Assembly: GCF_012489685.1 (NCBI RefSeq)
Contig: NC_080043.1
Coordinates: 5,458,501-5,522,500, forward strand
Direction: 5' to 3'
DNA from: Lotus japonicus
Taxonomy: Eukaryota > Streptophyta > Magnoliopsida > Fabales > Fabaceae
DNA: 64,000 bases
Part shown: in pieces, positions 35,301 through 45,769 of the stretch
Layout: every line of letters starts with the position of its first letter
Numbering within the stretch: position 1 is the stretch's first letter
Position numbers and translations under genes: made by a program
Notes under the pieces: generated by a model
What the model was told of the DNA's origin: nothing
The model's input: the letters and a program-made list of their open reading frames with translations, nothing else
The model's database searches: none

Positions 35301-37857
35301 AACAGAACCTCCTCTCTCCTATGGTTAGCAGTATACAATTCCCTGATTAAGGACAAGAGATCATTTAATCTTTATTAGAATTTGGGAGGCCTAACTCTAC
35401 CCCAATAGCTAGCTCAAGAGGTGAGGATTTTCTTCCTATATGTAAGGGCCACCACCCCTCACGCCCAGGAATGAACATCTGCATACCATATACAGGTGGC
35501 AATGCTCTATGGTATCAAAGCCAATCCTATATCCTCGTGCAATGCAGGAATAAACATCTACGGATGGCCCATATACGGGTGGTCTCCACTAAATGGATCT
35601 AAGATGGGCTTTGATACCATATTAGAATTTGGGAGGCTTTTCAGAAATCTTAAATGCTTTTTTTTCTCTTTTCTAGACTCTAGAGTACTAACCTTTTTCT
35701 CTAATCAAGGATAGGCTCCACTGCCATTATGCTATCCCAAATATTTATATTTTAATAATTACTTTCTTTGTGCTGTGTTATTTGATCAAGCTACACCATC
35801 AACAGCATCCTGGTCATATACTAATTCTTTCATTATTATTAGAGAATGAATGAAAGAAAGAAATTAGCACACTAAATAATGAGTTGAAACTTTTATATCA
35901 TTATCCAGACCATTGAGTCAACTGTAGGTGACACACTCTTTAACATTGTCATGAACATAAAGTAGAAAAAATAAGTTTTGTCTGCATGAACAAATGATAC
36001 TCAAACTATGATAGTGAGACAATCATAAGTTGAGGGTATCAAATTAAGATGTAAAGATAAATAATTTGAGCAGCAGTCACCTCCTGCTGAAGACCATTCC
36101 ATCCACCCAATCCTGTCCCAGGGACATTAGACATGAGGTTCGAAGGAGCCATAGGACTAGGGCTTCTATGCCGCAGTCTATCAAAGTCACCAAAACCTTG
36201 ATTGGACAACATTCCAGAGACTCTTAATATTTCTGCACATAGAGAACAATAGAAATGAGAAACATATATGTGTGATTTAAAAAATGAACATAGCTCGTGA
36301 AATGAACAAGATGAGATCATATATTATTTACATGAGGACATCATTTGAAACGATTTGTCAAAGACCTTCTCTTCTAAAAGTATAAGTTACTAGGTGAAGG
36401 CACTTGGTTTTACATCTCTGACGAAACTATATCAGCCAAAGTCAAATACTGACAGAAACAGTACAGGATAGCCTAATTCAAGGCCTAAATTCCGCATGCA
36501 ATGTCTACTACAGTCAACTGTCCCTAAATTGAAGGTACTGGTCCAACAGATAACATCGACTCTTTATTAAAGCAATTTTTGGGAACTTTTGCATGGATGA
36601 GAAGGAAATACATTATGCCCCTAATTTGGGGGTTGAAGCAGAGGAGCCAGGAATCTTAGCTCAATTGACACAAGGGGCCTCTAAGAACTGATTGATCAAA
36701 GGATCAAATCCCACTGAAGCCACCTTAGTCTGCCCATCCTCTCCCTGTAACAAGTATCACATTTTCTTCCCCATACGAATTTTCCCACTTTCCCCCAATT
36801 TGAGGGGCAAGAATCTTGCTGCTTGTAGAAAAAAACAAAAAGTGGGACAGGGAGTAAGGAACACATCAACCCCCTTGCCCCATAAGGTTCGGGTCATTTT
36901 TCTCCTCCCTCTGTACCACTCATTGAAGCACATTGCAAGGCCCAAACCGCAAGTAAGAAGTTATTTTGCCAACTTCATAGACGAAAAAATCAAGTGAAAT
37001 TCTCCACCCCTAACATTTTCAATCAGAATATGACCGAGGTCCCAGTCTAAGGATTTTCTTTTAGTGGTCAAAAGATAATGCAGGATATCTGCTTCAAGTT
37101 CAAACAAACCCCAGGAACACATACAACTCAAATTTTAAAACTCATCAAGGAAGAGCAAGATTATCAACAGTAAAAATTTCCATTGCTTGCTTTCCATTTG
37201 ATTTAACCAATGAATTTCAAAATGACCCCAAAACATAGAACAGAAGCTCTGCAAAATGGACTTAGTTTACAAAGACACAACAATGAAGGTACATTCTGCA
37301 AAAGGCACAGATGCCATTGAACACACACACATGGTAATTCAGGGTTTTAACCCACCACTCAATACAGTCAACTGAAGTAAGAACAAAATGATGCCACCAC
37401 AATGAAAACTCAACAAAATTATGACAACAAAGGCGATCTGGGCACAATCAAGCATGCAACTTTGGAGAAACACACTAAGAAATACAGAAAAAAACAGATC
37501 CAAAATCAAGAAAGTTGGCAACTTTGAAGTAAAAGAAGAAGAACCCTAAACCTTGATTCAAGAGGCGATTGCATGTAGGAAGCACTTGCATGAAAGGTCC
37601 AAGCTTTTGACGCTCTGCCAGCAACTCTGACAGATACTGACTGCAAAACACCAAAAAACAACAAAAAAAAGTTAAAAATCAAAACTTTAACATCCTCCAT
37701 AACTATTCATGAATCAAAGAAGATGCTGATGATGATAAAAACAGATGTAAAACACAAACCTATCCATTTCTGAAGATGGGGTGCCTCTAATCTGAGCAGA
37801 AGCTGCAGCAGCTCTCACAGGTGAAGGTGAGAAGTTGGGATTGTACAAACCTGACAT
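32336..37857 (-). CDS. STAR/KH-domain RNA-binding protein (SPIN1/QKI-like), 7 exons, 287 aa
   Basis: Exons: 37857-37760, 37640-37552, 36232-36081, 34695-34579, 34444-34328, 34199-34056, 32482-32336 (864 nt, all phases join). The N-terminus is [20 protein letters not shown]. Residues 33-63 ([20 protein letters not shown]...) match the STAR-type dimerisation helix region. Residues 92-113 are Gly/Asn-rich. The single maxi-KH domain spans about 140-236, with the GXXG loop GPRG at 161-164 within [20 protein letters not shown]. The downstream helix [16 protein letters not shown] and basic C-terminus [10 protein letters not shown] are typical. Members bind single-stranded RNA in the nucleus; rice SPIN1 represses flowering. 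The closest Arabidopsis relative is probably At3g08620 (from memory). For exon 4 I preferred the acceptor giving QQE-RLCG over the one 3 nt earlier (tandem AAG/CAG), which would add one Gln. Introns carry several retroelement pieces. Confidence 0.94.
32577..33489 (+). mobile_element. Small LTR retroelement (TRIM-size, about 0.9 kb) in KH intron 6
   Basis: Two diverged direct repeats, 32577-32885 and 33201-33489, share the sequence order: GATTATATmA, TCTTAGGATT, TTAATTrGGATTAG-AGTCTA, CAATTATCATAATTA, ATCACAT-ATATATCAT, and a CTCTCT...TCTAAAACC end. Right after the left copy comes TAGTATCAAAACC, a decayed initiator tRNA-Met primer-binding site. Just before the right copy comes GAGAGGAAG, a plausible polypurine tract. 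The 315-bp interior has no protein frame. LTR divergence looks like 30% or more by eye, so it is old. No target duplication was found. Confidence 0.7.
35375..35640 (+). repeat. PBS-linked LTR/TRIM-like repeat in KH intron 3
   Basis: Same family as 8075-8420: GAATTTGGGAGGCCTAACTC, then a GGTGAGGATTTTCTTCCTAT-type segment, CACCCCTCACGCCCAGGAAT, and an end at TTTGATACCATATTAGAATT. An internal duplication is visible: two segments contain GGAATrAACATCTrC followed by a CCATATACrGGTGG block. The GATACCA end is the complement of the tRNA-Met PBS start. Confidence 0.6.
36650..36730 (+). repeat. tRNA-derived SINE-like fragment in KH intron 2
   Basis: ATCTTAGCTCAATTGACAC resembles an A-box, and about 35 bp later GGATCAAATCCCAC resembles a B-box. 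The order, spacing and lack of tRNA folding fit a degenerate tRNA-derived SINE head. Confidence 0.45.
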
Positions 37858-38035
37858 GGCTTGAAAAGAGCCACCAGACCAGACTAGGTAAAAAGAAATA
37901 AAAAAAGAAAAGCAAAAAGAGAGAAATCAAAAAGAGGTTTTAGGTTTTAATTGGTGTGGTCTACCAGGAGTAGAAAGAAAAAGAAACAAGAAACGTTGCA
38001 GTCTGCACCATCAAGAAAAGGGGAAGCAATAAATT

Positions 38036-38043
38036 CTTATATA
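38036..38043 (-). promoter_or_regulatory. Candidate TATA box of the KH gene
   Basis: The minus strand reads TATATAAG about 180 bp upstream of the ATG at 37857. Between them the minus strand is a CT-rich leader (TTTCTCTCTTTTTGC and similar), typical of plant 5'UTRs. Confidence 0.4.
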
Positions 38044-38049
38044 TTTTCT

Positions 38050-39261
38050 TACTCTTTTCTTCATGTTTTCCTTTTTTTTTCTACACAAAAAATATTTATA
38101 TAATTATAAGTTTTGTGAAATTCAGATCTCCAAGATTTTTGTAAGGATAGTATCTTTGAAAAACAGGAAGATTCAATGCCTTTCAATTCATTGTTTTTAG
38201 ATTATAAAGAATTGAGTAACAAATTAAAAAAAATTATTTTAAAAGAAATTATGATAAATTAAAGCAAAACGTGCATGAAACTCTTCCGTTTTGAATGAGT
38301 ACGAAAGAAATTATTTAGATTCCTAAGGTATTTCACAACCGACATTCATCATACTAAATCCAGAGACTCTAAATTAAATGTTTAACGAGTTCAAGTATCT
38401 ATCATATGTTACACGTGTTGGTAGCGAAAAAGAAATTATTTAGTTCTTTAAATTTTACTTTTAAATCGATTTACACTCGCATTAATAAATAATAATATTA
38501 TACCATCAAATAATACATACATATTATACATCCATATTTTGCCTTCTATCGATCTTCGGATCTATCACATATTAAATTTATCATTTATTTTCTTTCTTTT
38601 CATATCTGTTCGGCAGTCGGCTTTCATTAGGCATACTTTTTTTTGAAAGTGGGAAATGTCATTAATAAAATCATAGCGCCACAGAAGCTAATCCGTCAGC
38701 AGTTACCAACAAGTCTAACTTCGGCGGAACCTCTTCAGTCCGAAAAACGTTGGAAAAATCATCAGCATATATTAATCTTTATTCAATTGAGAAAAAATGT
38801 TTTTATCACTACCTTTAGTACTTTATCCACACAAAAATTGAAAGAATATACAACTATCAGATTTGAATTTTAATTGGTAAATGATGGATTTATTTTGTGG
38901 TAGGAAAAAAATATGACAGTGTAGAAGAAGATTTGACCAAAGCAGTGGGTAGAAAGGCAAAGATTTTTATTTATTTACAGTTGTATGGTGAGCGGTGTGA
39001 CTGTTAGTGAAGTCAGAGAGACTGTGGAAGAAAGTGAAGACACGTGTCGAGCATGCAGACAATCAGAGGTTTTGAGCTAACTAATGATTAAGAAGGTAAA
39101 GGGTTTTGTGTCTTAAGAATCAAGAGAGAGAAACAGAAACGGGGTTGATGAGACAAAGCAAGGAGGGGCCCATGTTGAAACGTTATGATGTTTGCCAACA
39201 CTCACTTAGCTGGACCCACGCTCTTCTTGCTGTTTTTTTTTTAACTTTTTTATAACAAATA
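38050..39261. other. Upstream region of the KH gene, no further gene
   Basis: AT-rich. The segment 38638-38760 starts after a T8 run and has near-coding composition (GCGCCACAGAAGC...), possibly an old LINE 3' tail in reverse, but I found no diagnostic motif. An ACACGTGTCG-type G-box-like motif is seen at about 39040. Confidence 0.3.
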
Positions 39262-41317
39262 TATGAATGGTGTTTTTTGGAATATATGATGAGGAGATTC
39301 AACTTCAATGAGAGGTGGGTGTCATGGGTGATGGGCTGTTTGAAGTCTTCTTATGTATCTGTGCTTGTGAATGGTAGCCCCACAGGCAAATTCAAAATGG
39401 AAAAAGGGATTAGACAAGGAGATCCATTAGCTCCTTTCCTATTTCTAATGGTAGCAGAAGGGCTTAATGGGATCATGAGGAGGGCGATGTTCACAGATCA
39501 CTTTGCTCCCCTGAAGGTGGGCTCTAGAGATAAGGTGGATGTTGCTCTATTACAATTCGCAGACGATGCTCTATTTTTTGGAGAGGCAACTTTGCAGAAT
39601 ATTTTAACATTGAAATGCATACTGAGGTGTTTTGAGTTGACTTCCGGGTTAAAGGTTAATTTTGCAAAGAGTAAATTGGCAGGAGTTTCGATTACAGCTA
39701 CGGAGACCAATCGTTTTGCTGCTCTATTACATTGTAGGGTCATGGAATTGCCGTTTGTTTATTTGGGTCTCCCAATTGGTGGGAGTTCTAGGCGGCTTAC
39801 CTTCTGGGAGCCTGTCATTCAAAAGTTAAGGAAAAGACTCTCCTCTTGGAAAAGCAAGAATTTATCTTTTGGAGGGAGAGTGTGCCTGGTGAAGAGTGTG
39901 CTATCTGCCTTACCATTATACTTTATCTCTTGTTACAGGATGCCCAAAGGGGTGATCAAGAAGTGCAACCAAATAATGATGCGATTTCTCTGGGGAGGTT
40001 CGGAGGAAGATAGGAAGATAGCTTGGGTTAGTTGGGCACAATTGTGTAAATCAAAGGCGGAAGGTGGCCTTGGCATTAAGGACCTTGACAGCTTTAATAT
40101 TGCACTGCTTGGAAAATGGCGATGGAGATTACTGCAGAACCAGAACCTTCTCTGGTGTCGGGTTTTACTCGCTAAGTATGGGCCAGGATCGAAGTCAAAG
40201 AAATCTAGCTGGTGGGTGGATTTATATGCTTGCTGTGGAGAAAATTCTTTGGGAAACTGGTTTGATAATGGCATCTGCAGGAGAATAGGGGAAGGGGATG
40301 ACACTTCCTTCTGGGAAGATAATTGGCATGGAACTGGAAAATTTCAGGAACAATTTGTGGATCTGTACGGAGTGTCATGTCAACAGAACAAGAAAATAGC
40401 TGAGATGGGGCAATGGATTAATGGAAGCTGGACCTGGTCTTTTCAATGGAATGGATCTGTGGATGGGGAACTGCAGGTACAATTGAATGAAGTTATGAGA
40501 ATTGTTTCTTCATTCTCTCTAATCCAAGGTAAGAAAGATTGCTGGTTCTGGACTCGGGAAAGAGAAGGTATATTCACAGTAAAATCTGCCTATGAAGCGA
40601 TTTTCTTTAAAGAAATTGGAGACACAGAAGAGTGCTTTTCTCTTCTTTGGAAACTGTTGGCTCCGTCTAATTGTTTAGCCTTTGGCTGGAGGGTTCTTCT
40701 GAACAGAGTACAGACGAAAGACAACTTGATTCGCAGACATGTTCAACTTAGTGACTGTTTATGCCCCCTTTGCAGTTCACACGAAGAAACGGTGATGCAT
40801 CTACTTTTCTTTTGTCAGCATGCTTGGCTGGTTTGGTCCCATATGTTTAAGTGGCTGGGAATCAATTTTGTTCAACCCAGTTCTTGCAAGGAGCATTTTG
40901 TACAATTTGGTGGCTTGCTCGTAGGTATCAAGAAGGTGGGAATTATGTCTATTTGGGTATCTGTGATCTGGCATATTTGGCAGAGTAGGAATGAAGCAGT
41001 TTTCAGAGGGGGGTCGCTCACTCCAGAAGAAATATTTGACAACTGCAGAATGAGGTCGTGGGAATGGCTGAGGGCGAAGTGTAAAACGTTCTCCTATTCT
41101 ATTTATGAATGGTTTAACGAGCCTGTATCTTGCCTTAGCTCTTTCTGAGGAATTCTGTTTTATATCCAATTGTATTTTTTGTAATTAACAACCTGAGTTT
41201 GTTATCTGGTTGTGCTATCTTTTAGTTTTCAAACTTTGTATCGGTTATGGGTTTGTGGTACCCCTTGTACCCCTTTAATACAACATTGCTTATCGAAAAA
41301 AAATGAAAAAAAATGAA
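39262..41317 (+). mobile_element. 5'-truncated L1-type LINE with intact residual ORF
   Basis: The element enters inside the reverse transcriptase domain (EWCFLEYMMRRFNF) and runs through the ORF2 end, a 3'UTR of about 150 bp and an A-rich tail (AAAAAAAATGAAAAAAAATG at about 41297-41317). Truncation at the 5' end is the usual result of incomplete target-primed reverse transcription. I could not define a clean target-site duplication. Confidence 0.9.
39277..41148 (+). CDS. LINE ORF2 fragment: reverse transcriptase C-terminal part plus zf-RVT
   Basis: The frame is open for 623 codons without a stop, from inside the RT domain to its natural end. It has no proper start: codon 39277 is TTG, and the open frame extends upstream to about 39262. 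RT motif KGIRQGDPLAPFLF is at about residues 43-56 and the catalytic FADD box (LLQFADDALFF) at about 91-101. FVYLGLPIGGSSRRLTFWEP and KNLSFGGRVCLVKSVLSALP are the conserved thumb-side motifs. The zf-RVT domain spans about 450-535 (LWKLLAPSNC, then CPLC with HEETVMHLLFFC). The endonuclease domain and first RT motifs are missing, so it cannot move by itself. The lack of any stop or frameshift suggests a recent insertion. Confidence 0.92.
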   Translation: MEYMMRRFNFNERWVSWVMGCLKSSYVSVLVNGSPTGKFKMEKGIRQGDPLAPFLFLMVAEGLNGIMRRAMFTDHFAPLKVGSRDKVDVALLQFADDALFFGEATLQNILTLKCILRCFELTSGLKVNFAKSKLAGVSITATETNRFAALLHCRVMELPFVYLGLPIGGSSRRLTFWEPVIQKLRKRLSSWKSKNLSFGGRVCLVKSVLSALPLYFISCYRMPKGVIKKCNQIMMRFLWGGSEEDRKIAWVSWAQLCKSKAEGGLGIKDLDSFNIALLGKWRWRLLQNQNLLWCRVLLAKYGPGSKSKKSSWWVDLYACCGENSLGNWFDNGICRRIGEGDDTSFWEDNWHGTGKFQEQFVDLYGVSCQQNKKIAEMGQWINGSWTWSFQWNGSVDGELQVQLNEVMRIVSSFSLIQGKKDCWFWTREREGIFTVKSAYEAIFFKEIGDTEECFSLLWKLLAPSNCLAFGWRVLLNRVQTKDNLIRRHVQLSDCLCPLCSSHEETVMHLLFFCQHAWLVWSHMFKWLGINFVQPSSCKEHFVQFGGLLVGIKKVGIMSIWVSVIWHIWQSRNEAVFRGGSLTPEEIFDNCRMRSWEWLRAKCKTFSYSIYEWFNEPVSCLSSF

Positions 41318-42260
41318 TTTGATACATTTGAAAAAACAAAATAGTTAATTTAATGGTTAATGATGAAATTAGTCACAATTTTGTAAGCGAGTTGGATTAT
41401 CTTTTGTTCTTTAACAGAAAAATGACGTGTGGTGACGGTAAAAAACAGCCAGTAATTGTAAAAATGACTGTCACTAAACGTCATTTATCTACCAAGAGAT
41501 TAAAATTGTTCCGGTAATGAATACTAAAGTGGGGTATAAGCCTCAAACCCTAGCAGAGCAAGGGAATGATAATAGTCTAATCCTCTTATGATAATTGCGC
41601 AAAAAGCCCTTTACAATGAACATTAAGTCCCCTTTTATAGAGGTTACATGAACCCTTAATTTCGCTACTAATGGGGCTTGTTGGTTCGTACTTCGCTCAA
41701 CCCAACTCTCTTACACTTGTTGACTACTCCTGACGTTTGCCCTAAAGGGGATCCCTACTTTCCTAAGTCTTTTCTCTCGCCGCTAGCGAGCTTCATTCTC
41801 CAGGGCTTTATCCGTCCATGGGCGAGTCCTTATAGGGTTGGAGGGCTCGCCCAGTCCACAAGTCCACAAGACGTCGAGCTTGAAGCATGAAAGTGCATTG
41901 TGTCTTTAAAATGCCTCAATCACCAATTCCTAGTCGCTCACCATTGGGTGAACACCATTCACTCAATCAACAAGACACCAAGCTTGAAGCATGAAAGCGC
42001 GGTATGTCTTAGAAAAACTTGTCCGCCACAATTTTCTCTTCCACAACCCTCTTAGCAAATCACCCTTTGCTACTTTCAACCTAGTGCAACGTCCCTCGGT
42101 TTGTGGTTTCGACCAACGCGCAAGAACTATACCCAAGTCTAAAATTACAATAGCTTCTCTGCCAAAAGAGTTTTGTGACGCCCATTGAGCGAGCTTGCTC
42201 GCCTTTGTTGTTCGCTTACTTCACCCATCATTTTCATCTTTGTCTTTTATGTCACACAAC
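41318..42260. mobile_element. Possible LTR-type insertion (minus orientation) with internal duplication
   Basis: The GC-richer block 41530-42210 contrasts with its surroundings. On the minus strand it contains CTATAAAAGGGG (about 41628-41640), a TATA box in LTR-like context. The segment AAGCTTGAAGCATGAAAGyG occurs twice, at about 41876 and 41979, embedded in a repeat of about 105 bp. Neither ends nor target duplications were found, so the family is unassigned. The 64-70-codon ORFs inside are not convincing. Confidence 0.35.
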
Positions 42261-42277
42261 AATTCATGTATAAAATA

Positions 42278-42411
42278 TGGGCCAGATTTTATGCAAACTT
42301 TGGTTTACCAAATTAGACATTCACTAATTAGTTTTTTTTTCAAGTCTTCAAGTAAAAAACCAAAATAAAAAAGGGTGAGACAGGCCCATTAAGAAAAGAA
42401 CATGTTGGGCT
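42278..42411. promoter_or_regulatory. Site II (TGGGCY) element cluster upstream of MWFE gene
   Basis: TGGGCC at 42278-42283, GGCCCA (complement TGGGCC) at 42383-42388, and TGGGCT at 42406-42411 lie 134-267 bp before the ATG at 42545. Such elements bind TCP factors and are enriched in promoters of nuclear oxidative-phosphorylation genes in Arabidopsis. TATAAAATA at 42269-42277 abuts the first element. Confidence 0.6.
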
Positions 42412-42544
42412 TCAATGGAAGAGTAAGACTCAGTTTGTGATGATGATATGATATAACCACATTACCATCATCCTATGCAGAATGAAAGTTCATGCTTGAA
42501 AATTGAAAGAGCAAAGAAGAGCACAGAAGAGCAAGAAGAACACG

Positions 42545-42862
42545 ATGGGTTTGATGGTGTTGGAAGCTATGCTCCCTCTGGGAATCATTGCAGGAATGCT
42601 CTGTGTCGCGGGAAACGTTCAGTATTACATTCACAAAGCTGCTCATGGCCGAGTCTGTATTCACAAAGATTCAATTTTTCCCAATTTTTCGTTGCAAGAT
42701 TCGATTTTGATTTGTGGGTATTTTTTGTTTCTATTATTTGTTCTGAAAAATTGGATCTTTTTTCAGCCTAAGCACATCGGGAATGATATGTGGGATGTCG
42801 CCATGGAACGAAGGGACAAGAAGATCGTGGACCAAGCTTTTGCTCCTTCTCCTTCGAATTAA
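42545..42862 (+). CDS. NDUFA1: NADH:ubiquinone oxidoreductase subunit MWFE (NDUFA1 homologue), 2 exons, 67 aa
   Basis: Exons 42545-42652 and 42767-42862 give 67 aa: MGLMVLEAMLPLGIIAGMLC, then VAGNVQYYIHKAAHGR, joined to PKHIGNDMWDVAMERRDKKI. The N-terminal hydrophobic segment (about residues 4-24) is the single membrane helix that anchors it in complex I of the inner mitochondrial membrane; HGRPKHIGxDxWDVAMERRD is the plant family hallmark. It is an accessory subunit needed for assembly of the membrane arm, with no catalytic residue. Length matches the usual 65-70 aa. The 114-bp intron has donor GTCTGT (weak) and acceptor TTTTCAG, is a multiple of 3 and has no in-frame stop, so retention would give a 105-aa protein. 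Upstream in-frame ATGs exist (such as 42503); 42545 fits family length. Confidence 0.93.
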   Translation: MGLMVLEAMLPLGIIAGMLCVAGNVQYYIHKAAHGRVCIHKDSIFPNFSLQDSILICGYFLFLLFVLKNWIFFQPKHIGNDMWDVAMERRDKKIVDQAFAPSPSN

Positions 42863-42866
42863 CAAG

Positions 42867-45721
42867 GTACCCACTTTCCTCAGATTTACCTTTTTTGATG
42901 CTCAATTGCTCTAACAGATTTACTCATAGATCTCTTTGTTACAAGTATTTTGTTTTGTTTTTGACAATTGCATTTTTTTTCTGGTGAGTTTGTTGGAAAT
43001 TGATTCTGTGAATTTTTAGATTCATAACTTGGATGATTATATGAGCTACAATCACTAGTACCTAGAAGTAAGGCACCATACTAGTTAGATATTGCTCTCT
43101 TGAAATAAGGCACTATATATTTTGTGGTTCGAGTATTTTACATTCTTTAATTTATCTAGGACTCTTGTATATAGATGATGTATATGAGCTACAAAGTAAA
43201 ATTCTTAGAATTATCCTCAAGCTCCTATGATCTTATAAGTCATATGTCATACCTGTTTCACCTAGTCTTTTAGAATCTGTTATTTTCGAACAGCGCTATC
43301 CGGAGCTGGTTATTTCATCCACTTTTGTTTTGAACCCTATGGCTTCACCATTTAATCTCAATACCCTCTTTCAATATTTCCCAAGCCAGTTCCCATCTTT
43401 GATGGTGAATACACACTGACTTCTTCACAAAGCCTATATCTCAAGACAAGCTTTTTCAGTTTTCACTTTCCAGATAAACGGAGTTCAAGAATTTTTAAAA
43501 TTAGGTGGTAGTGTTGAAATTAGTTCTAAAAATTTCCAGAGTTACAGTGATGTTCCCGAACTAGATCATAGAAAACAAGCCCTATACTATTTAGATATTA
43601 CTTCCTTCAAATAAGGCACTATGTATTTATGGTTCAAGCATGGTGCTCTTGAATATTTCTTAGATTCCTATAAGGTGATGATGTATGAGTTTTTAAGTAT
43701 GACAAGAAAAGAAATCGAAGAATTTTCATCTCATCCCACCTTTTTGTTTTAGAATACAATATTTTCTAACAGAATCATATATGAACATGAAAATTGCTTG
43801 TTTTGTCTGTTCCATAAAGATTATGGATCATATGCGCCCTTGATGCTCTACATCATCAGTTGACTGGCAAATCTACTCTTTTTATTATTATTGACTATGG
43901 CACTACTTGTGTGTTTGGATGAGCATTTGCAAATTGCAATTTGTTGAATTAGATTTTGCAAAATTGTTCTAGTTCAAAGTGATTAATTGAGTTTGAAGTG
44001 AATTGATTTTATATGTGGAAACTTTTGTCTCAAAAGTCAATCTGTAGTAAAATTTAATATGAAATTTTCAACTTAACTCAAAAGTAAACATAATGTTTGG
44101 TTGAGGGGATCAGGGGAATGGAGGGGAGGGGAGAGTATGGAATTTTTTTTAAGTTCTCTTGTTTGGTTCAAACTTTTGGAGAGGAGGGAAATGGAGGAGA
44201 CCAAAATCCCTCCTGACTCAATTTTGGTCCCCTCCAAAATTGGGGGTTTGGAGGGGAGGGATTTTTTTAAAGATGTCTTGTTTGGTTCAAACCTTTGGAG
44301 CGGAGGGGAATGGAGGGGACCGAAATCTCTCGAGACTTAATTTAAGTACCCTTCAATTTCAAAAAAAAAAAAAAACTACCCTTCAAAGTTGGGGGATATG
44401 GAGGGGGATAAATCATGTGACTAAAATATCCTTATATTTTGTAAAACCCTAACATGATAAGAAGAGGGTTATTTCCCATCCCCCGCCCTTAATGAAACAT
44501 GGTAAGAATTAAAATCAATCCTGTCCCATCCTTTCATATGAACCAAACACAACCTAAATGTTTCCACTTGTAGTCTAACATGTGTTTGGATACTTGGAAG
44601 TGAACCAAAATCACATTTTGTCAGAAGTACCCTTACAAAATCACAGTTGAGAGCCGCAAATAGAGGATAGGAGCTTGCAAAAGTCAATCCAAACTTACCC
44701 TAAATCACAATAAAAAATTCATAGCACGTCCACTGTGTACAGCTAAGCTTCTAAAGAATAGTAAAGTTGAAAATTTTCTAGATTTTGTGACGATTATTGA
44801 TGGAAGCTAGACCAATAGTATTGTGGAGTGTGTTCATTTTTGTGCTAGTGTTGTCCCTATCCTGCTGATGGGGCTTAAAAAATGCACTATTCGTTTAGTA
44901 TTCAGCTGTCAAATTGAGAAATTACTTTCTATAGAAAAACGCAGGAAAGGAAATCAAGAAATAAGACGAGAACTAAAAGAGGAAAAGGAATGCAAGGGAT
45001 TAAAATGAGAAATTACTTTTCAGGAAATTGAACTCTAAGATTGGTTATTGTAATGTTTGTGCATGTGTTTTTCTAAGGACTAGTGGTCGTTTATTGTTAC
45101 AGTATCCTGGAGTTAGATGATTGCGTTAAAGACTTGTCAATTGTCATTATCTTTGGGGGGAAACTGGATTTGTCTTCTGAGAGTCTGAGGTTGGATAAAT
45201 TTCTCATGTGCCAATTTATTGGTTCTTGGAAAGGAGTAAAGAAGGCAATGTCCTTTGGTTGTGTGCAATTTAAGCAGTGATCTGGAGCCTATGGTTACAA
45301 AAATTGTAGAATTAAGAATGATTTCTTGCCATTGCCCATTCTATCAGATAAGGTGGTCTTGTTAGCTTCTTTATGGTGCAGGGTGCTTGATTAGTGGCTT
45401 TCAGAGGGTTTTCTTTATTGGATATTCAGAGTGTTTGGCCATTATTCTCTTGGTTATCGTTTTCTTTTAGTTTCTTTCTTTTGGTTGGTGATTTCCTTAA
45501 GAGGATATCCTTTCCTTTTCTCCTGCCTAGTCTTTCTTTAATGTGATTTAATTTTATTGGGAAAAAAGGGGAACTTGTCTGAGATAACTACGACATTGTT
45601 AACAGAAATTGTGCTCATGGAAACACGTTTATGAGCTTAATTTTGAGGATTTGAGCTAGAAGAGTTTTGATTTTTCTGTGAGTATATATTAGAAATGATA
45701 ATTTTATGTTGCAAAATGCAG
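42867..45721 (+). other. Possible 3'UTR intron of the MWFE gene
   Basis: Four bases after the stop codon comes AAG/GTACCC, a usable donor at 42867. An acceptor TGCAG ends at 45721, followed by a stretch with AATAAA at about 45751 (GGGAATAAATTGC), a plausible poly(A) signal. The interval is T-rich and ORF-free, as in introns. Splicing after a stop codon is uncommon, so this needs transcript evidence; read-through to an earlier poly(A) site is equally possible. Confidence 0.25.
44094..44560. repeat. MITE-like GGAGGGG element with internal 120-bp tandem duplication
   Basis: The left side reads ATGTTTGGTTGAGGGG, and the right side contains GAACCAAACACAACC, whose complement begins GGTTGTGTTTGGTTC, giving a short inverted match. 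Inside, a unit of about 120 bp (CTTGTTTGGTTCAAAC, then TTTGGAG, GGAGGG, AATGGAGG, ACCxAAATC) occurs twice from about 44158 and 44278, and the GGAGGGG block recurs once more at 44390-44410. It looks like a grown non-autonomous element. No clear target duplication. Confidence 0.5.
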
Positions 45722-45769
45722 GTTGTTTTATCAATGTGCTTGTGAAGGGAATAAATTGCTTATCCGGTG

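Noticed and set aside
36692..36997. 101-codon plus-strand ORF in KH intron 2
   Set aside because: Starts within the SINE-like fragment; intronic and antisense, with no family match.
42503..42862. 119-aa read-through frame over the MWFE gene
   Set aside because: It includes 14 upstream codons and the 38-codon intron. The spliced 67-aa product matches family length and the HGR-PKHIG junction exactly. The intron reading is kept only as a finding.
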